From: Janthinobacterium sp. CG3
Lineage (GTDB): Bacteria > Pseudomonadota > Gammaproteobacteria > Burkholderiales > Burkholderiaceae_D
DNA: 64,000 nt
Direction: 5' to 3'
Assembly (NCBI RefSeq): GCF_000344615.1
Contig: NZ_KB467824.1
Coordinates: 1,204,592 to 1,268,591, forward strand
Below, one piece after another: positions 46,144-55,181 of this stretch. Numbering within the stretch: position 1 is the first letter of the stretch; every line of letters starts with the position of its first letter. The position numbers and the translations under genes are program-made. A model generated the notes under the pieces. The model was not told where the DNA came from. It ran no database searches and was given only the letters and a program-made list of their open reading frames with translations.

Positions 46144-47585
46144 GCGCCCGCGCGGACCGGGCGCGGCGTGGGCGGGCCGGCGCGCGGGCCGCTCCAGCGG
46201 TCCGCCAGCAAGACGGCCAGCAACACGCAGGGGATCCACGTCACCGGTTCGTGGTACTTGCCGGCCGATTCAAAGACACTGTGCAGCAAGAGAAAGTACA
46301 ACCAGCCCCACACCAGCACGCTGGCCGCGCACAGCCTGGCGCCGTCCAGTAGCAGCGCCGCCATCAACAGCCAGCAAAGCAACCACCACAGATTCGCCAT
46401 CGACTTCAGCGCGAAATAGAGGCGGTTGTCGCGCCGCTCGCCTTGCCAGCGGAAGGTGGAGGCGACCCCGCCGGCGTCGTCGCCCATAAAGCGCAACTGT
46501 TTTTCGACGCCGAGGCGCAGGAACGCCAGCGGTTGCTGGCGTATCCAGCGCAGCGCCAGTTGCTTGCCGGCGCTGTCGTGCTCGAGTTCGCCCAGGTGCG
46601 ACAGATCGACGGCGCCGCGCGGCGAGTAACCCCCATTCGCCAGCGGGTTGTTGGCGCGGTACAGGTTCGAGCCGCCGTTGGTGCTGACCAGCTTGAAGGT
46701 GCCCAACACCTGGTAGTTGCGCAGCGCCCAAGGCGCCAGCGCCACGGCGGCGCCGCACAGCAGCAAGGCGGCGCCGGCACGCGTGCGCCCGCCGGCGCGG
46801 GTGAACAGCCAGACGGCAAGCGCGGGTATCAGCAGCTGGGTGGACGGCTGTACCAGCGTGGCCGCGCCCAGCAACACGCCGGCGCCGAACAACGCCCGGC
46901 GTTTTTGCGACAGTGCGCACACGGTAGCCCAGACCAGCAGGGCGATGACCAGCGTTTCCTTGTCGGCGGTGTCGCTGTGGGCGACCAGATTGGGCCAGGC
47001 CGCGAACAGCAGCGCGGCGATGTTGGCGGCCGCCGTATTGCCGAGCATGCGGGCGAGGCGGTGCACGCCGACTGCGGCGACGACAAACAGCGCCAGTTGG
47101 CTGCACAGCACCGCCGACTCGGCCGGCACCGCGCGCAAGACGGCGCTGAGAAAAAACGCGTAGCCGGGCGGCCAATACGCCAGCGTTTGCGCGCTCTGGT
47201 AGGCGTCGCCGGCGAGCAGTTTGTTGGCCAGTTCGAGGTAGGTGCGGCCGTCCGACGACGGCTGCGACGGCAGGACGAGCGCCCACGCCAGGCGCAGCAG
47301 CAGACCGAGCGTCAAGGCGGCCGTCAGGCCGGCGCGCGTCGACAGCCGGCGGAACAGCCGGTAAACGGCAGGGACCCAGCGATGCCGCAGCCACAGCAAG
47401 GCCACCAGCATGGCCACGGCGAAGCCGGCGACGGCGATCTCAAGCGAAGCCGGCAGCGTCGCGACGCCACGGGCGAACAGCACGGCGCTGGCCGCCCAGG
47501 CGGCGGCGGCGATGTAGAACAGCACATAGCTGAGCCAACTGCCTTCTGGCGCAAGGGCTGGCGGAGCGGCGGCGTGCGGTTTCAT
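46140..47585 (-). CDS. GT-C-type membrane glycosyltransferase
   Basis: This 481-residue polytopic protein has about ten transmembrane helices of the GT39/ArnT-like GT-C fold: SSDGRTYLELANKLLAG with a conserved acidic residue in the first loop, YWPPGYAFFLSAVL, and WALRNYQVLGTFKLVSTNGG. Such enzymes transfer a lipid-linked sugar to a periplasmic acceptor, here probably the polysaccharide or its lipid-linked unit. It would be the third component with GtrA and GtrB. The start at 47585 is the first Met fitting the membrane topology. Confidence 0.82.
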   Translation of the reverse strand: MKPHAAAPPALAPEGSWLSYVLFYIAAAAWAASAVLFARGVATLPASLEIAVAGFAVAMLVALLWLRHRWVPAVYRLFRRLSTRAGLTAALTLGLLLRLAWALVLPSQPSSDGRTYLELANKLLAGDAYQSAQTLAYWPPGYAFFLSAVLRAVPAESAVLCSQLALFVVAAVGVHRLARMLGNTAAANIAALLFAAWPNLVAHSDTADKETLVIALLVWATVCALSQKRRALFGAGVLLGAATLVQPSTQLLIPALAVWLFTRAGGRTRAGAALLLCGAAVALAPWALRNYQVLGTFKLVSTNGGSNLYRANNPLANGGYSPRGAVDLSHLGELEHDSAGKQLALRWIRQQPLAFLRLGVEKQLRFMGDDAGGVASTFRWQGERRDNRLYFALKSMANLWWLLCWLLMAALLLDGARLCAASVLVWGWLYFLLLHSVFESAGKYHEPVTWIPCVLLAVLLADRWSGPRAGPPTPRPVRAGA

Positions 47586-47720
47586 GGTGTTTATCGGTGA
47601 GCGGCGTGTGCAACGATTGAACCACACAGGGAGCGACGTGTTTGCGGCAAACGATGGTCTGTTGAAATGGCTCAAGGACAGCAGCCGCAGCCGGAGCCTC
47701 ATGACCGGTTAAGGCTTTTC

Positions 47721-47804
47721 GTAGATCGGGTTAGCCGGAACGGCGTAACCCGACTGGCGTCGGCAGCGGTTCGGCGTCGGATGACGCTTTCGCTCATTCG
47801 ATCT
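47721..47804. repeat. REP-like element, family B copy 3
   Basis: GTAGATCGGGTTAGCC (47721 onward), GGCGTAACCCGAC and CGTCGGATGACGC, ending CATTCGATCTT, match the arms of the element at 11641-11745 with internal variation. It lies between the divergent GT-C gene and a short hypothetical frame. Confidence 0.65.
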
Positions 47805-47812
47805 TCGGACAC

Positions 47813-48100
47813 TTGGCGTCGCTGTCGGCGCTGGGCAAGGAGTCCCAGCACAAGTACCTGATAGTTCAACGCATGGAGATCGCCGATCTCGCCCAGGTGC
47901 TTAGCCATCAGATTAACCGCCTGTACGAGACCACGTCGCACGTGATCGACTTCGTCGGCGGCGGCGTGTTTTCATGCGTCTATGACGACCACGGAAAAAT
48001 GGTCGAGATGGATAGTTGTGGCCTGCGCCAGTCCAGCAGTCCGGACGGCGTTATTACCGTGTACGGCTCGGGCAAGAAGGGCGGGTTTGGCGTGGTTTAG
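47813..48100 (+). CDS. Hypothetical protein, possibly truncated
   Basis: This frame of 95 residues has balanced composition (FVGGGVFSCVYDDHGKMVEM, ending VYGSGKKGGFGVV) and no recognised domain. The only starts are TTG at 47813 and ATG at 47873, neither with a good ribosome binding site. It begins right after a family B repeat, so its 5' end may have been replaced by that element. It converges on the polysaccharide deacetylase gene with a 43-base gap. Treat as doubtful. Confidence 0.38.
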   Translation: MASLSALGKESQHKYLIVQRMEIADLAQVLSHQINRLYETTSHVIDFVGGGVFSCVYDDHGKMVEMDSCGLRQSSSPDGVITVYGSGKKGGFGVV

Positions 48101-48143
48101 CGCGCGCTGCGAATACCGCGCGCGCTATTACCATGGTATTTGA

Positions 48144-49061
48144 TTATGCGCGCAGCATGTTTTGCCCCAGGCGCAGCAGGAAGCGCACGCTACCGCGATC
48201 CCACGGCGTGAAGCGCGGCAGTTGAAACAGGTCGCAGCCGGCGCGCGCCACGCCCCAGTCGGTGGCGACGGCCGCTTCGAAGCCGAGCGACTTGACGATG
48301 TCGACGTGCTGCGCGCCGTAGTCGCGTCCGCGTTTGCCGTTGGGGTAGGCGAACAGTGTCACCGGCGCCTGCAGCAGTTGTTCCAGCTGGCGCTTGCCGG
48401 CGCCGATGTCGCTGCGCGCCTCCGGGTCCGCTTGCTGCGCCAGTATCGGATGGCGCTGGGTGTGGGCGCCGATTTCCATGCCGGCGCGGCGCAGCGCGAC
48501 GACCTGCGCGCTGCTCATCATCAGCGCCGCCCGCCGCGGGTAGGCGCCCTGGTCGTGGATCGCGGCGGCAACGGTCTGGCGCCGCTCGAACGGCTGGTAT
48601 TTCAGGGCGCCGAGGATGGCGTCGATCGCCAGCAGGCGCTGCGCCACGCTGCCCAGCGGCAGGCGCCCGAGCCCGTGCGCCGACAGGTCCAGTTCGTCTC
48701 CGGCGGCGTGGCGCACGCGTTCGATAATGCGGTCGTTCCACATCTGGCCGCCGTCGAGGTAGCCGGTGGCGATAAAAAAGCAGGCGTCCAGGCCGTATTT
48801 TTGCAGCAGCGGCAGGGCCACTTCGGCGTTGTCGGCGTAGCCGTCGTCGAAGGTGATGCAGGCCGCGCGCCACGGCAGGGTGCCGTCCCGCAAGCGGCGC
48901 GCGGCCTGGCCCAGCGGCAGCACGTTGAAGCAGCGCTTGAGCAGGCGCAGGTGCCGCTCGAACTGGGCGCCGTCCGGCTCGCCCGGCAGCAAGGGGTCGG
49001 CGCGCGCCAGCACGCGGTGGTAGATCAGGATCGACAGCGCCGGCGCCGGCCAGCGCGTCAT
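48144..49061 (-). CDS. Polysaccharide deacetylase (NodB/CE4 type)
   Basis: This 305-residue CE4 deacetylase has MT1 ITFDDGYADN (catalytic Asp and metal Asp), MT2 EIGAHTQRHPIL (metal His pair) and a later FAYPNGKRGRDY. It removes N- or O-acetyl groups from the exopolysaccharide or its intermediates. No signal peptide is obvious, so the location is uncertain. Its ATG at 49061 overlaps the stop of the ligase-like gene (ATGA). It lacks the long C-terminal extension of the XrtA-type deacetylase, so it is a shorter, separate member. Confidence 0.9.
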   Translation of the reverse strand: MTRWPAPALSILIYHRVLARADPLLPGEPDGAQFERHLRLLKRCFNVLPLGQAARRLRDGTLPWRAACITFDDGYADNAEVALPLLQKYGLDACFFIATGYLDGGQMWNDRIIERVRHAAGDELDLSAHGLGRLPLGSVAQRLLAIDAILGALKYQPFERRQTVAAAIHDQGAYPRRAALMMSSAQVVALRRAGMEIGAHTQRHPILAQQADPEARSDIGAGKRQLEQLLQAPVTLFAYPNGKRGRDYGAQHVDIVKSLGFEAAVATDWGVARAGCDLFQLPRFTPWDRGSVRFLLRLGQNMLRA

Positions 49062-50410
49062 GGTTCGGCGCCGGCGCCGCGGCGCGCCTTGTCCAGCGCC
49101 GCCGCGCGAACCCGGCGCGCCTGTTGCGGCGTCGTGGCGGGCGCGGTGCGCAGCGGCGCCGCGCGCGGCGCGCCAGAGCGCAATTGCTGCTCGACCAGCA
49201 CGCGCGTGGCGACGACGGCCGCCATCAGGTAGTAGGGCAGGTCGAAGTAGAGCAGGCTGAGGAAGGCGCCGCCGACGGCGAAGCCGATCATGCTGGCCTG
49301 GATCATCACGGCCAGGCCACCGGCCCAGGCCAGCTCCGCGCGTCCCCTGGCCTGGCGGATGGTCCAGGCCGCCGAGCGCCAGGTCAGCCAGCCCAGCAGC
49401 AGGTACAGGCCCAAGCCGACGAAGCCGTGTTCGCCCAGCGCCTGGAAGTAGATGCTGTGGGCGGCGTGCACATCGGCCGGGTTGGGCGCGTAGCGCGAGA
49501 ACACGGACGCGTGCGAGACTTCGAAGCCGCCGCCGAAGAAGCGGTCGCAGGCCAGGTTGTAAGCCATGCGCCAAGCGTTGAGCCGGCCCAGCGCCGAGCC
49601 GTCGGCATGGTAGTCGCCGATAGTGTCCATCCGTTCGGCCCAGCGCTGCGGCATGAAGAGGAAAAACACCGGCGCGCACAGCAGCACCAGGCTGCCGAAG
49701 GCGAGCTTCCTGCCGCTCTTGTACCACATGAACAGGCCCATCGCGACGATCGCCACCAGCGCGCCGCGCGAGTACGAGCCCAGCGCCGACAGCGCCGACA
49801 GCGCCATCACCGCCAGCAGCGCGGCGCGGGTCCATTTCCGGGTGCTGTTCTGGTACAGGTAATACATCAGCGGCAGCGTGATGATCAGGGCCAGCGCGAA
49901 GGCGTTGTTGTCGCCGATGAAGCTGCCCTCCGGCCCCCACACGCGCTCGGTGCCGCCGCCGCGCAGCGTAAACAACCCGCCCTTGACGCCGTAGTAGCCG
50001 AGCGAGAACACCAGCACCCAGACCAGGCGCTGGATGTCGCGCCGGCTGCGTATCACCATCAGGATGACACAGGTCATCAGCATGATCTTCATCACCTTGT
50101 TCCATTGCACCCAGCTCGACGCCTGCAGCAACGCCAGCGGGGTGGTCACGTTCATCCACAGCACGAACGCCAGCAGCGCCAGGCTGACCGGCGTCAGCGG
50201 CAGGCTTTTCGGCTCGCGCGAGACCAGCATGCTGAGCATGGTGGCGACGGCGATCAGGAAGGCGAACGGCAACTGGGTGGCGTAGCCCCAGCCCTGGCTG
50301 TGCGGGTTCATGACGCTGACCCAGACCCACATCAGGCCGCCGATGGCCGGGCGTTTCAGGATGAAGGGCAGCGAGGCCAGTATCGTCAGGGTGATGAGGA
50401 GGTCGCGCAT
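49058..50410 (-). CDS. XrtA-associated O-antigen-ligase-like protein (Wzy/WaaL type)
   Basis: This 450-residue polytopic inner-membrane protein is of the O-antigen ligase/polymerase family, matching the putative O-glycosylation ligase type found with exosortase A. It has about ten transmembrane helices. It shows MNPHSQGWGYA near residue 35, ERVWGPEGSFIGDNNAFALA, the Wzy-type loop SYSRGALVAI and the long periplasmic part with VHAAHSIYFQALGEHGFVGL. It may polymerise repeat units or ligate glycan to protein. The C-terminal 50 residues are Arg/Ala-rich. It is coupled to the deacetylase. Confidence 0.91.
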   Translation of the reverse strand: MRDLLITLTILASLPFILKRPAIGGLMWVWVSVMNPHSQGWGYATQLPFAFLIAVATMLSMLVSREPKSLPLTPVSLALLAFVLWMNVTTPLALLQASSWVQWNKVMKIMLMTCVILMVIRSRRDIQRLVWVLVFSLGYYGVKGGLFTLRGGGTERVWGPEGSFIGDNNAFALALIITLPLMYYLYQNSTRKWTRAALLAVMALSALSALGSYSRGALVAIVAMGLFMWYKSGRKLAFGSLVLLCAPVFFLFMPQRWAERMDTIGDYHADGSALGRLNAWRMAYNLACDRFFGGGFEVSHASVFSRYAPNPADVHAAHSIYFQALGEHGFVGLGLYLLLGWLTWRSAAWTIRQARGRAELAWAGGLAVMIQASMIGFAVGGAFLSLLYFDLPYYLMAAVVATRVLVEQQLRSGAPRAAPLRTAPATTPQQARRVRAAALDKARRGAGAEP

Positions 50411-50439
50411 GGCTTCGGTGTCGTGTCCTGGCGAAAGGT

Positions 50440-50480
50440 TTGATTCCCGTCAACGGTCCGGCGGAGGCGGTCAGTACACT
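50440..50480 (+). promoter_or_regulatory. FNR/ANR-type box and -10 of the GT2-GT4 operon
   Basis: TTGAT-TCCC-GTCAA at 50440-50453 matches the FNR consensus at nine of ten positions. A TACACT -10 at 50475-50480 begins 21 bases after the box, placing the box centre close to -41 of a start near 50487. That is the standard class II activation geometry. The start codon of the fusion gene is 48 bases further on. The box also lies 30 bases from the divergent ligase-like gene, where it could repress. Confidence 0.6.
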
Positions 50481-50535
50481 GCGTGGTGATGCCGATGGAA
50501 CAGTAAGGCAATAGTAAGACAGAGGAGAGGCGCAC

Positions 50536-52620
50536 TTGTTGACCGTTCTCATGGCTAGTTACAATGGCGCGCGCACCCTGCCCAAGGTCTTGCAGGCCTA
50601 CTGTCGCCTGCTCGCGCCGCCGCAGGGCTGGTCGCTGCTGGTGGTCGACAACGGCAGCGACGACGCCACCGCCGCGCTGCTGGCCGAGTTCAGCGGGCGC
50701 CTGCCGCTGCGCTGCGTCTACGAGGGCAGGCGCGGCAAGAACGCGGCGCTGAACACCGCCGTGGCGCTGGCGCTGCGCGAGCCGGCCAACGAGTTGTTCG
50801 TGCTCAGCGACGACGACGCCGCGCCGGAGCCGGACTGGCTGCTGCGCCTGGCCGAGTGCGCCGCCAGCCAACCGGGCTACGCGGTCTTTGGCGGCGCCAT
50901 CGTGCCGGACTGGCAGGCGCCACCGCCGGACTGGCTACTGCGCCTGGCGCCGCTGGGCCTGACCTTCGGCGTCACCGACCCCGGCCTGGCGGACGGCCCG
51001 GTGTTCCCGGGCCTGGTGTGGGGCGCCAACATGGCGCTGCGGCGCACCGTGTTCGACGCCGGCTACCGCTTCGACGAGTCGCTCGGTCCGAACGGCGCGC
51101 AGGCCGCCTACGCGATGGGCGGCGAAACCCAGTTGACGCGGCGCCTGTTCGGCGCCGGCTACCTGTCCTGGTTTTGCCCGGCGGCGCGGGTCGCCCACTT
51201 CATCCGCGCGCACCAGGTCGAGCCGGCCTACGTGCTGCGGCGCGCCTACCTGTTCGGGCGCGGCAAGTGGCGCCAGGACCGCGCCGCCGCCGCGCCCGGC
51301 GCCGCCAAGGTGCCGCGCTGGATGCTGCGGCGCCTGGCGCAGGAGCTGGCCGGCGCGCTACGCGCCCGCCTGGCGGGCGACGCCGGGCAGTTGTTCCTGC
51401 GGCGCTGGGAAATCCAGTACCTGCGCGGCTATTTCCACGAGGCATGGCTGGCGCGCCGCGCGGCGCCGCCGCGGGTGCTGGTGACCAGTTACTCCGGCGA
51501 ACTGGGCGGCATGGAGATGCGCATGGGCCAGGAGGCCTGCCTGCTGGCCGAGGCCGGCTACGACAGCGCGCTGGCGGTGCGGCGCTTTCCCGGCTTCGAC
51601 GGCTGGGCCGCGGCGCTGCGGGCGCGCCGCGTCGAGGTCTCGGTGTTCGACCCGCCGCCGGTGTTCGAGCAGTGGCAGTGGCGCCGCCTGAACAAGTGGC
51701 GCGCGCGGCTGGGCGCGGCGCGGCGCCTGCGGCGCTACCGGGCCGACCTGGTGCACGTGGCGTTTTGCTGGAACACCTACGGCGCCTCGGCGCTGTGGCT
51801 GGCGCACGACTGCGCGCTGCCCTGCGTCATCAGCGTGCACAACGCCTTCCCGCTGGCCGAGTTGAGCGCCTGGCACCGGCCGCTGCTGGCGGCGGCGTTC
51901 GGCTCGGTGCGCGGCATTTACGCCGTATCCGAGTCGGCAATGCAGCACTTCCAGGCGCTGTACGGCGCCTACATCGACCCGGCGACGCGGCTGGCGGTGA
52001 TCCCCAACAGCGTCGACACCGAGCGCTTCGCGCCGTCGCCGGCGGCGCGCGCGGCGGCGCGCGCGGCGCTCGGGCTGGCGCCGGACGCGCTGGTGCTCGG
52101 CGCGGTGGCGCGGCTGGCGCCGCAAAAACGGCCGCAGGCGCTGTTGCGGCTGTTCTGCGCGCTGCGCGGCCAATTCCCCGACCTGCATCTGGTGCTAGCC
52201 GGCAGCGGCCCGCTGGAGGCGCAGCTGCGCGCCCAGGCCGAGGCGGCCGGCGCCGGCGGGCGCGTCATCTTCACCGGCTTTTGCGACGCCGTCGAGCAAC
52301 TGATTCCGGCGTTCGACCTGCACCTTCTGCTCAGCCGCAACGAGGGCTTCGGCATCGCCACCATCGAGGCGATGGCGTGCGGGGTGGCGGCGGTGGGCAC
52401 CGACGTGCCAGGCACAGCCGACATATTGCGGCACAGCCGCGCCGGCCTGCTGGTGCCGCTCGACGACGAGGCCGGCGCCGCCGCCGCCGTGGCCGCGTTG
52501 CTGGCCGACCCGGTGCGGCGCGCCGACATGGGCCGGCACGGCAGGGCGGAGGCGCTGGCGAGATATTCGGACGCGCGGCTGCGGCGCCAGGTGCTCGAGT
52601 TTTACCGCAGCCTGGTCTGA
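50536..52620 (+). CDS. GT2-GT4 glycosyltransferase fusion
   Basis: This 694-residue two-domain glycosyltransferase carries a GT2 domain at residues 1 to about 310: TVLMASYNGARTLPKV, VVDNGSDDATAALLAEF, VLSDDDAAPEPDWLL and a late WGANMALRR. From about 315 to the end is a GT4 domain: SGELGGMEMRMGQEACLLAE, IPNSVDTERFAPSP, GAVARLAPQKRPQALLRLF and the donor loop SRNEGFGIATIEAMACGVAA. One polypeptide would add two successive sugars to a lipid-linked unit. The start is a TTG at 50536 with AGGAGAGG just upstream. It is followed by the flippase. Confidence 0.93.
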   Translation: MLTVLMASYNGARTLPKVLQAYCRLLAPPQGWSLLVVDNGSDDATAALLAEFSGRLPLRCVYEGRRGKNAALNTAVALALREPANELFVLSDDDAAPEPDWLLRLAECAASQPGYAVFGGAIVPDWQAPPPDWLLRLAPLGLTFGVTDPGLADGPVFPGLVWGANMALRRTVFDAGYRFDESLGPNGAQAAYAMGGETQLTRRLFGAGYLSWFCPAARVAHFIRAHQVEPAYVLRRAYLFGRGKWRQDRAAAAPGAAKVPRWMLRRLAQELAGALRARLAGDAGQLFLRRWEIQYLRGYFHEAWLARRAAPPRVLVTSYSGELGGMEMRMGQEACLLAEAGYDSALAVRRFPGFDGWAAALRARRVEVSVFDPPPVFEQWQWRRLNKWRARLGAARRLRRYRADLVHVAFCWNTYGASALWLAHDCALPCVISVHNAFPLAELSAWHRPLLAAAFGSVRGIYAVSESAMQHFQALYGAYIDPATRLAVIPNSVDTERFAPSPAARAAARAALGLAPDALVLGAVARLAPQKRPQALLRLFCALRGQFPDLHLVLAGSGPLEAQLRAQAEAAGAGGRVIFTGFCDAVEQLIPAFDLHLLLSRNEGFGIATIEAMACGVAAVGTDVPGTADILRHSRAGLLVPLDDEAGAAAAVAALLADPVRRADMGRHGRAEALARYSDARLRRQVLEFYRSLV

Positions 52621-52631
52621 CGGGGCCGGCC

Positions 52632-54089
52632 GTGAACGCGACCCGCATCTCCCTGCTGTTTTCCTTCGGCGAAAGATACACCGTGCTGTTGCTGGGCATC
52701 GTCGCCAGCATGATCCTGTCGCGCCTGCTCACGCCGGCCGAGATCGGCGTCTATTCGGTCGGCGCGGTGCTGGTCGGGCTGGCGCAGGTGGTGCGCGACT
52801 TCGGCGTCGGCCAATACCTCATCCAAGAAAAGGAATTGAGCACCGAGAAGATCCGCGCGGCGCTGGCCGCCAGCGTCGGCGTGGCCTGGCTGCTGGCGGC
52901 GCTGGTGCTGGCCGGCGCGCCGGCGCTGGCGCGCTTCTACCACGAGCCGCGCCTGGCGGGCGTGCTGCAACTGCTGTCGATTAATTTCCTCTTGATCCCG
53001 TTCAGCGCGCTGACCTTGCCCTTCCTGCGCCGGCAGATGCGCTTCGCCGCGCTGTACGCGATCAACGCCGCCAACGGCGCGGTCAACCTGCTGGTGGCGG
53101 TGGGCCTGGCGCTGCTTGGTTGGAGCTACCTGAGCCTGGCTTGGGCGGCGGTGGCCGGCACCGTCGCCGCGCTGCTGGTGAGCCTGTGGGTGCGCCCGCC
53201 CGAGCTGCCCTGGCTGCCCGGGCTGAAGGGGGTGGGCGCGGTGCTGTCGTTCGGCGCGCTGACGACCGGCGGCGGCCTGGTCGACGAGGCCGGCGTGGCG
53301 GCGCCCGAACTGGTGGTCGGCAAACTGCTGGGCGTCGAGGCGGTGGCCATCTTCAGCAAGGCGCAGGGCTTGCTGGGCGTGTTCAACCAGGCCATCACCA
53401 GCGCCATCTCGCCGGTGGTGTTCCCGCTGTTTGCCGCGCGCGCGCGCGACGGCGGCGACGTGCGCGCCGTCTACCTGGCCACCGTCAGCTACGTTACCGC
53501 GCTGGCCTGGCCGTTCTTCCTGTTCGTCGGCCTGATGGCGCTGCCGCTGGTGAACGCGCTGTACGGGCCGCAGTGGAACGCCGCCGTCCCCTTGATTCGC
53601 ATCATGTGTTGCGCCTCGGCCTTGTATAGCATGTTCAGCATGGCGCGCTACTTGTTCGTCGCCACCGGCCACGTCAAGGCGCAGGCGCAAATCGACGCGA
53701 TCGCCGTGCCGCTGCGGCTTGGCGCGGTGCTGTTGGCGGCGCCGTTCGGGCTGGCCTGGGTCGCCGGCGCCGTGGTGCTGGGCGCGCTGTGCCGCTGCTG
53801 GATCACCTGGCGCTACCTGCGCGCGCTGGCCGGGGTCGACCTCGGCGCGACGCTGCGCGCGGCGCGCAAGAGCATGGCGCTGTGCGCGCTGAGCGGCCTG
53901 GCGCCGGCGCTGGTGCTGCTGGCGTTGCCGCCGCGCCCCGACTACCTGCTGCTGCCGCTGGCGCTGGCGGCGGCCGGCGCCCTGCTGGTCTGGATCGCCG
54001 CGGTGTTACTACTCAAGCATGAGATCGCCGCCGAATTCGAGCTGGTGCGGCGCAAGGTGTGCGCCCTCGCCGGCGTCGCCATCAAATAG
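52632..54089 (+). CDS. Oligosaccharide flippase (Wzx-like, MOP superfamily)
   Basis: This 485-residue polytopic protein has about 12-14 transmembrane helices of the polysaccharide-transport (MOP/MATE-like) superfamily. It shows SRLLTPAEIGVYSVGAVLVG, VRDFGVGQYLIQEKELS and FGALTTGGGLVDEAG, then VGKLLGVEAVAIFSKAQGLL. It should flip the lipid-linked repeat unit to the periplasm. The reading frame stays open far upstream because of high GC, but the family N-terminus begins at the GTG at 52632, preceded by GGGG. It lies 11 bases after the fusion glycosyltransferase. Confidence 0.89.
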   Translation: MNATRISLLFSFGERYTVLLLGIVASMILSRLLTPAEIGVYSVGAVLVGLAQVVRDFGVGQYLIQEKELSTEKIRAALAASVGVAWLLAALVLAGAPALARFYHEPRLAGVLQLLSINFLLIPFSALTLPFLRRQMRFAALYAINAANGAVNLLVAVGLALLGWSYLSLAWAAVAGTVAALLVSLWVRPPELPWLPGLKGVGAVLSFGALTTGGGLVDEAGVAAPELVVGKLLGVEAVAIFSKAQGLLGVFNQAITSAISPVVFPLFAARARDGGDVRAVYLATVSYVTALAWPFFLFVGLMALPLVNALYGPQWNAAVPLIRIMCCASALYSMFSMARYLFVATGHVKAQAQIDAIAVPLRLGAVLLAAPFGLAWVAGAVVLGALCRCWITWRYLRALAGVDLGATLRAARKSMALCALSGLAPALVLLALPPRPDYLLLPLALAAAGALLVWIAAVLLLKHEIAAEFELVRRKVCALAGVAIK

Positions 54090-54110
54090 ACCGAGACGGG
54101 GGAGGGCGCC

Positions 54111-55181
54111 ATGCGCGTGGGCATTTTGTCGTACCCGATGCTGTTCCAGCGCGACGGCGGTCTGCAAATCCAGGTGCGCGAGACGGTCGCGGCGCTGAAC
54201 CGGCTCGCGCTTGGCGCGCCGCGCCACCTGCAGGTGGAACTGGTCGACCCGACCCGCAACCGGCTCGACAGCTACGACCTGATCCACGTGTTCTCGGCCA
54301 TCAACGGCAACTACCGTATCGTCGAACTGGCCAGCGAACTGGGCTTGCCGGTGGTGCTCTCGCCGCTGCTCTCGCCCGGCTGGAACCACGCCACCGGCGT
54401 GTTGGCGCGGCTGGCCGACCGCCTGGCCGGCAAGTTGACGGCCTGGAACGTGCAAACCAGCTACGCCCAGAGCAAGCGCGCGCTGCAACTGGCCGACCTG
54501 GTGATCGCGCTGGGCGAGGCCGAGCGCCAGGCCATCGTGACCGGCTTTCAGATCGAGCCGGAGAAAATCGAGGTCTACCCGAACGGCATCAACGCGCACT
54601 TCTTCAGCGCCGACGCGGCGCTGTTTCGCAGCGCCACCGGCATCGCCGGCCCCTTCGTGCTGATGGTGGGGGCGATCTCGCCGTACAAGAACCAGTTGGG
54701 TCTGGCGCGGGCGCTGGCCGAGGTCGACCTGCCGATCGTCCTGATTGGCGCGGCGCAGCGGCCCGAGCACGGCTACCTGCAACAACTGCTGCGGCTACCG
54801 CACGTGAGCTGGCTGGGCGCGTTGCCACACGCCGATCCGCTGCTGGCGAGCGCCTACCGCGCCGCCGCCGTGGTGGCGCTGCCCAGCCACGGCGAGGTGT
54901 TCCCGCTGGCGGTGCTGGAGGCGCTGGCGGCCGGCACGCCGGTGGTGATGACGGCGCAAAGCGCGTTGGAGCTGCCCGACGCCGGTTTCGCGATGAAAAA
55001 AGTGCGCTGGGACGACGCCGCCGGTCAGCGCCTGGCGATCTGCCAGCTGGTCGGCGCCGCGCCCGACCGCGCCGCCGTGCGCGCGCTGGTCAGCCAGTTC
55101 ACCTGGGAGCGCGCGGCCGGCCAGATCGCCGAGAGTTACTTCCGCCTCGGCGCCCGCGGGGGGCTACGCCGTGCTGTTTAA
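54111..55181 (+). CDS. Glycosyltransferase family 4
   Basis: This 356-residue GT-B enzyme has MRVGILSYPMLFQRDGGLQI (N-terminal acceptor face), LIHVFSAINGNYRIVE, EVYPNGINAHFF, VLMVGAISPYKNQLGLARAL and the donor motif LPSHGEVFPLAVLEALAAGT. It should add one sugar of the repeat unit. GGGGGAGG lies six bases before the ATG. Its end overlaps the start of the MBOAT pseudogene by 11 bases, which indicates that the O-acetyltransferase was once coupled to it. Confidence 0.91.
   Translation: MRVGILSYPMLFQRDGGLQIQVRETVAALNRLALGAPRHLQVELVDPTRNRLDSYDLIHVFSAINGNYRIVELASELGLPVVLSPLLSPGWNHATGVLARLADRLAGKLTAWNVQTSYAQSKRALQLADLVIALGEAERQAIVTGFQIEPEKIEVYPNGINAHFFSADAALFRSATGIAGPFVLMVGAISPYKNQLGLARALAEVDLPIVLIGAAQRPEHGYLQQLLRLPHVSWLGALPHADPLLASAYRAAAVVALPSHGEVFPLAVLEALAAGTPVVMTAQSALELPDAGFAMKKVRWDDAAGQRLAICQLVGAAPDRAAVRALVSQFTWERAAGQIAESYFRLGARGGLRRAV

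Noticed and set aside
50856-54089. A single 1077-codon open frame
   Set aside because: The first 590 codons are an Arg/Gly-rich shadow of the GT2-GT4 fusion. Only the part from 52632 encodes a recognisable flippase.
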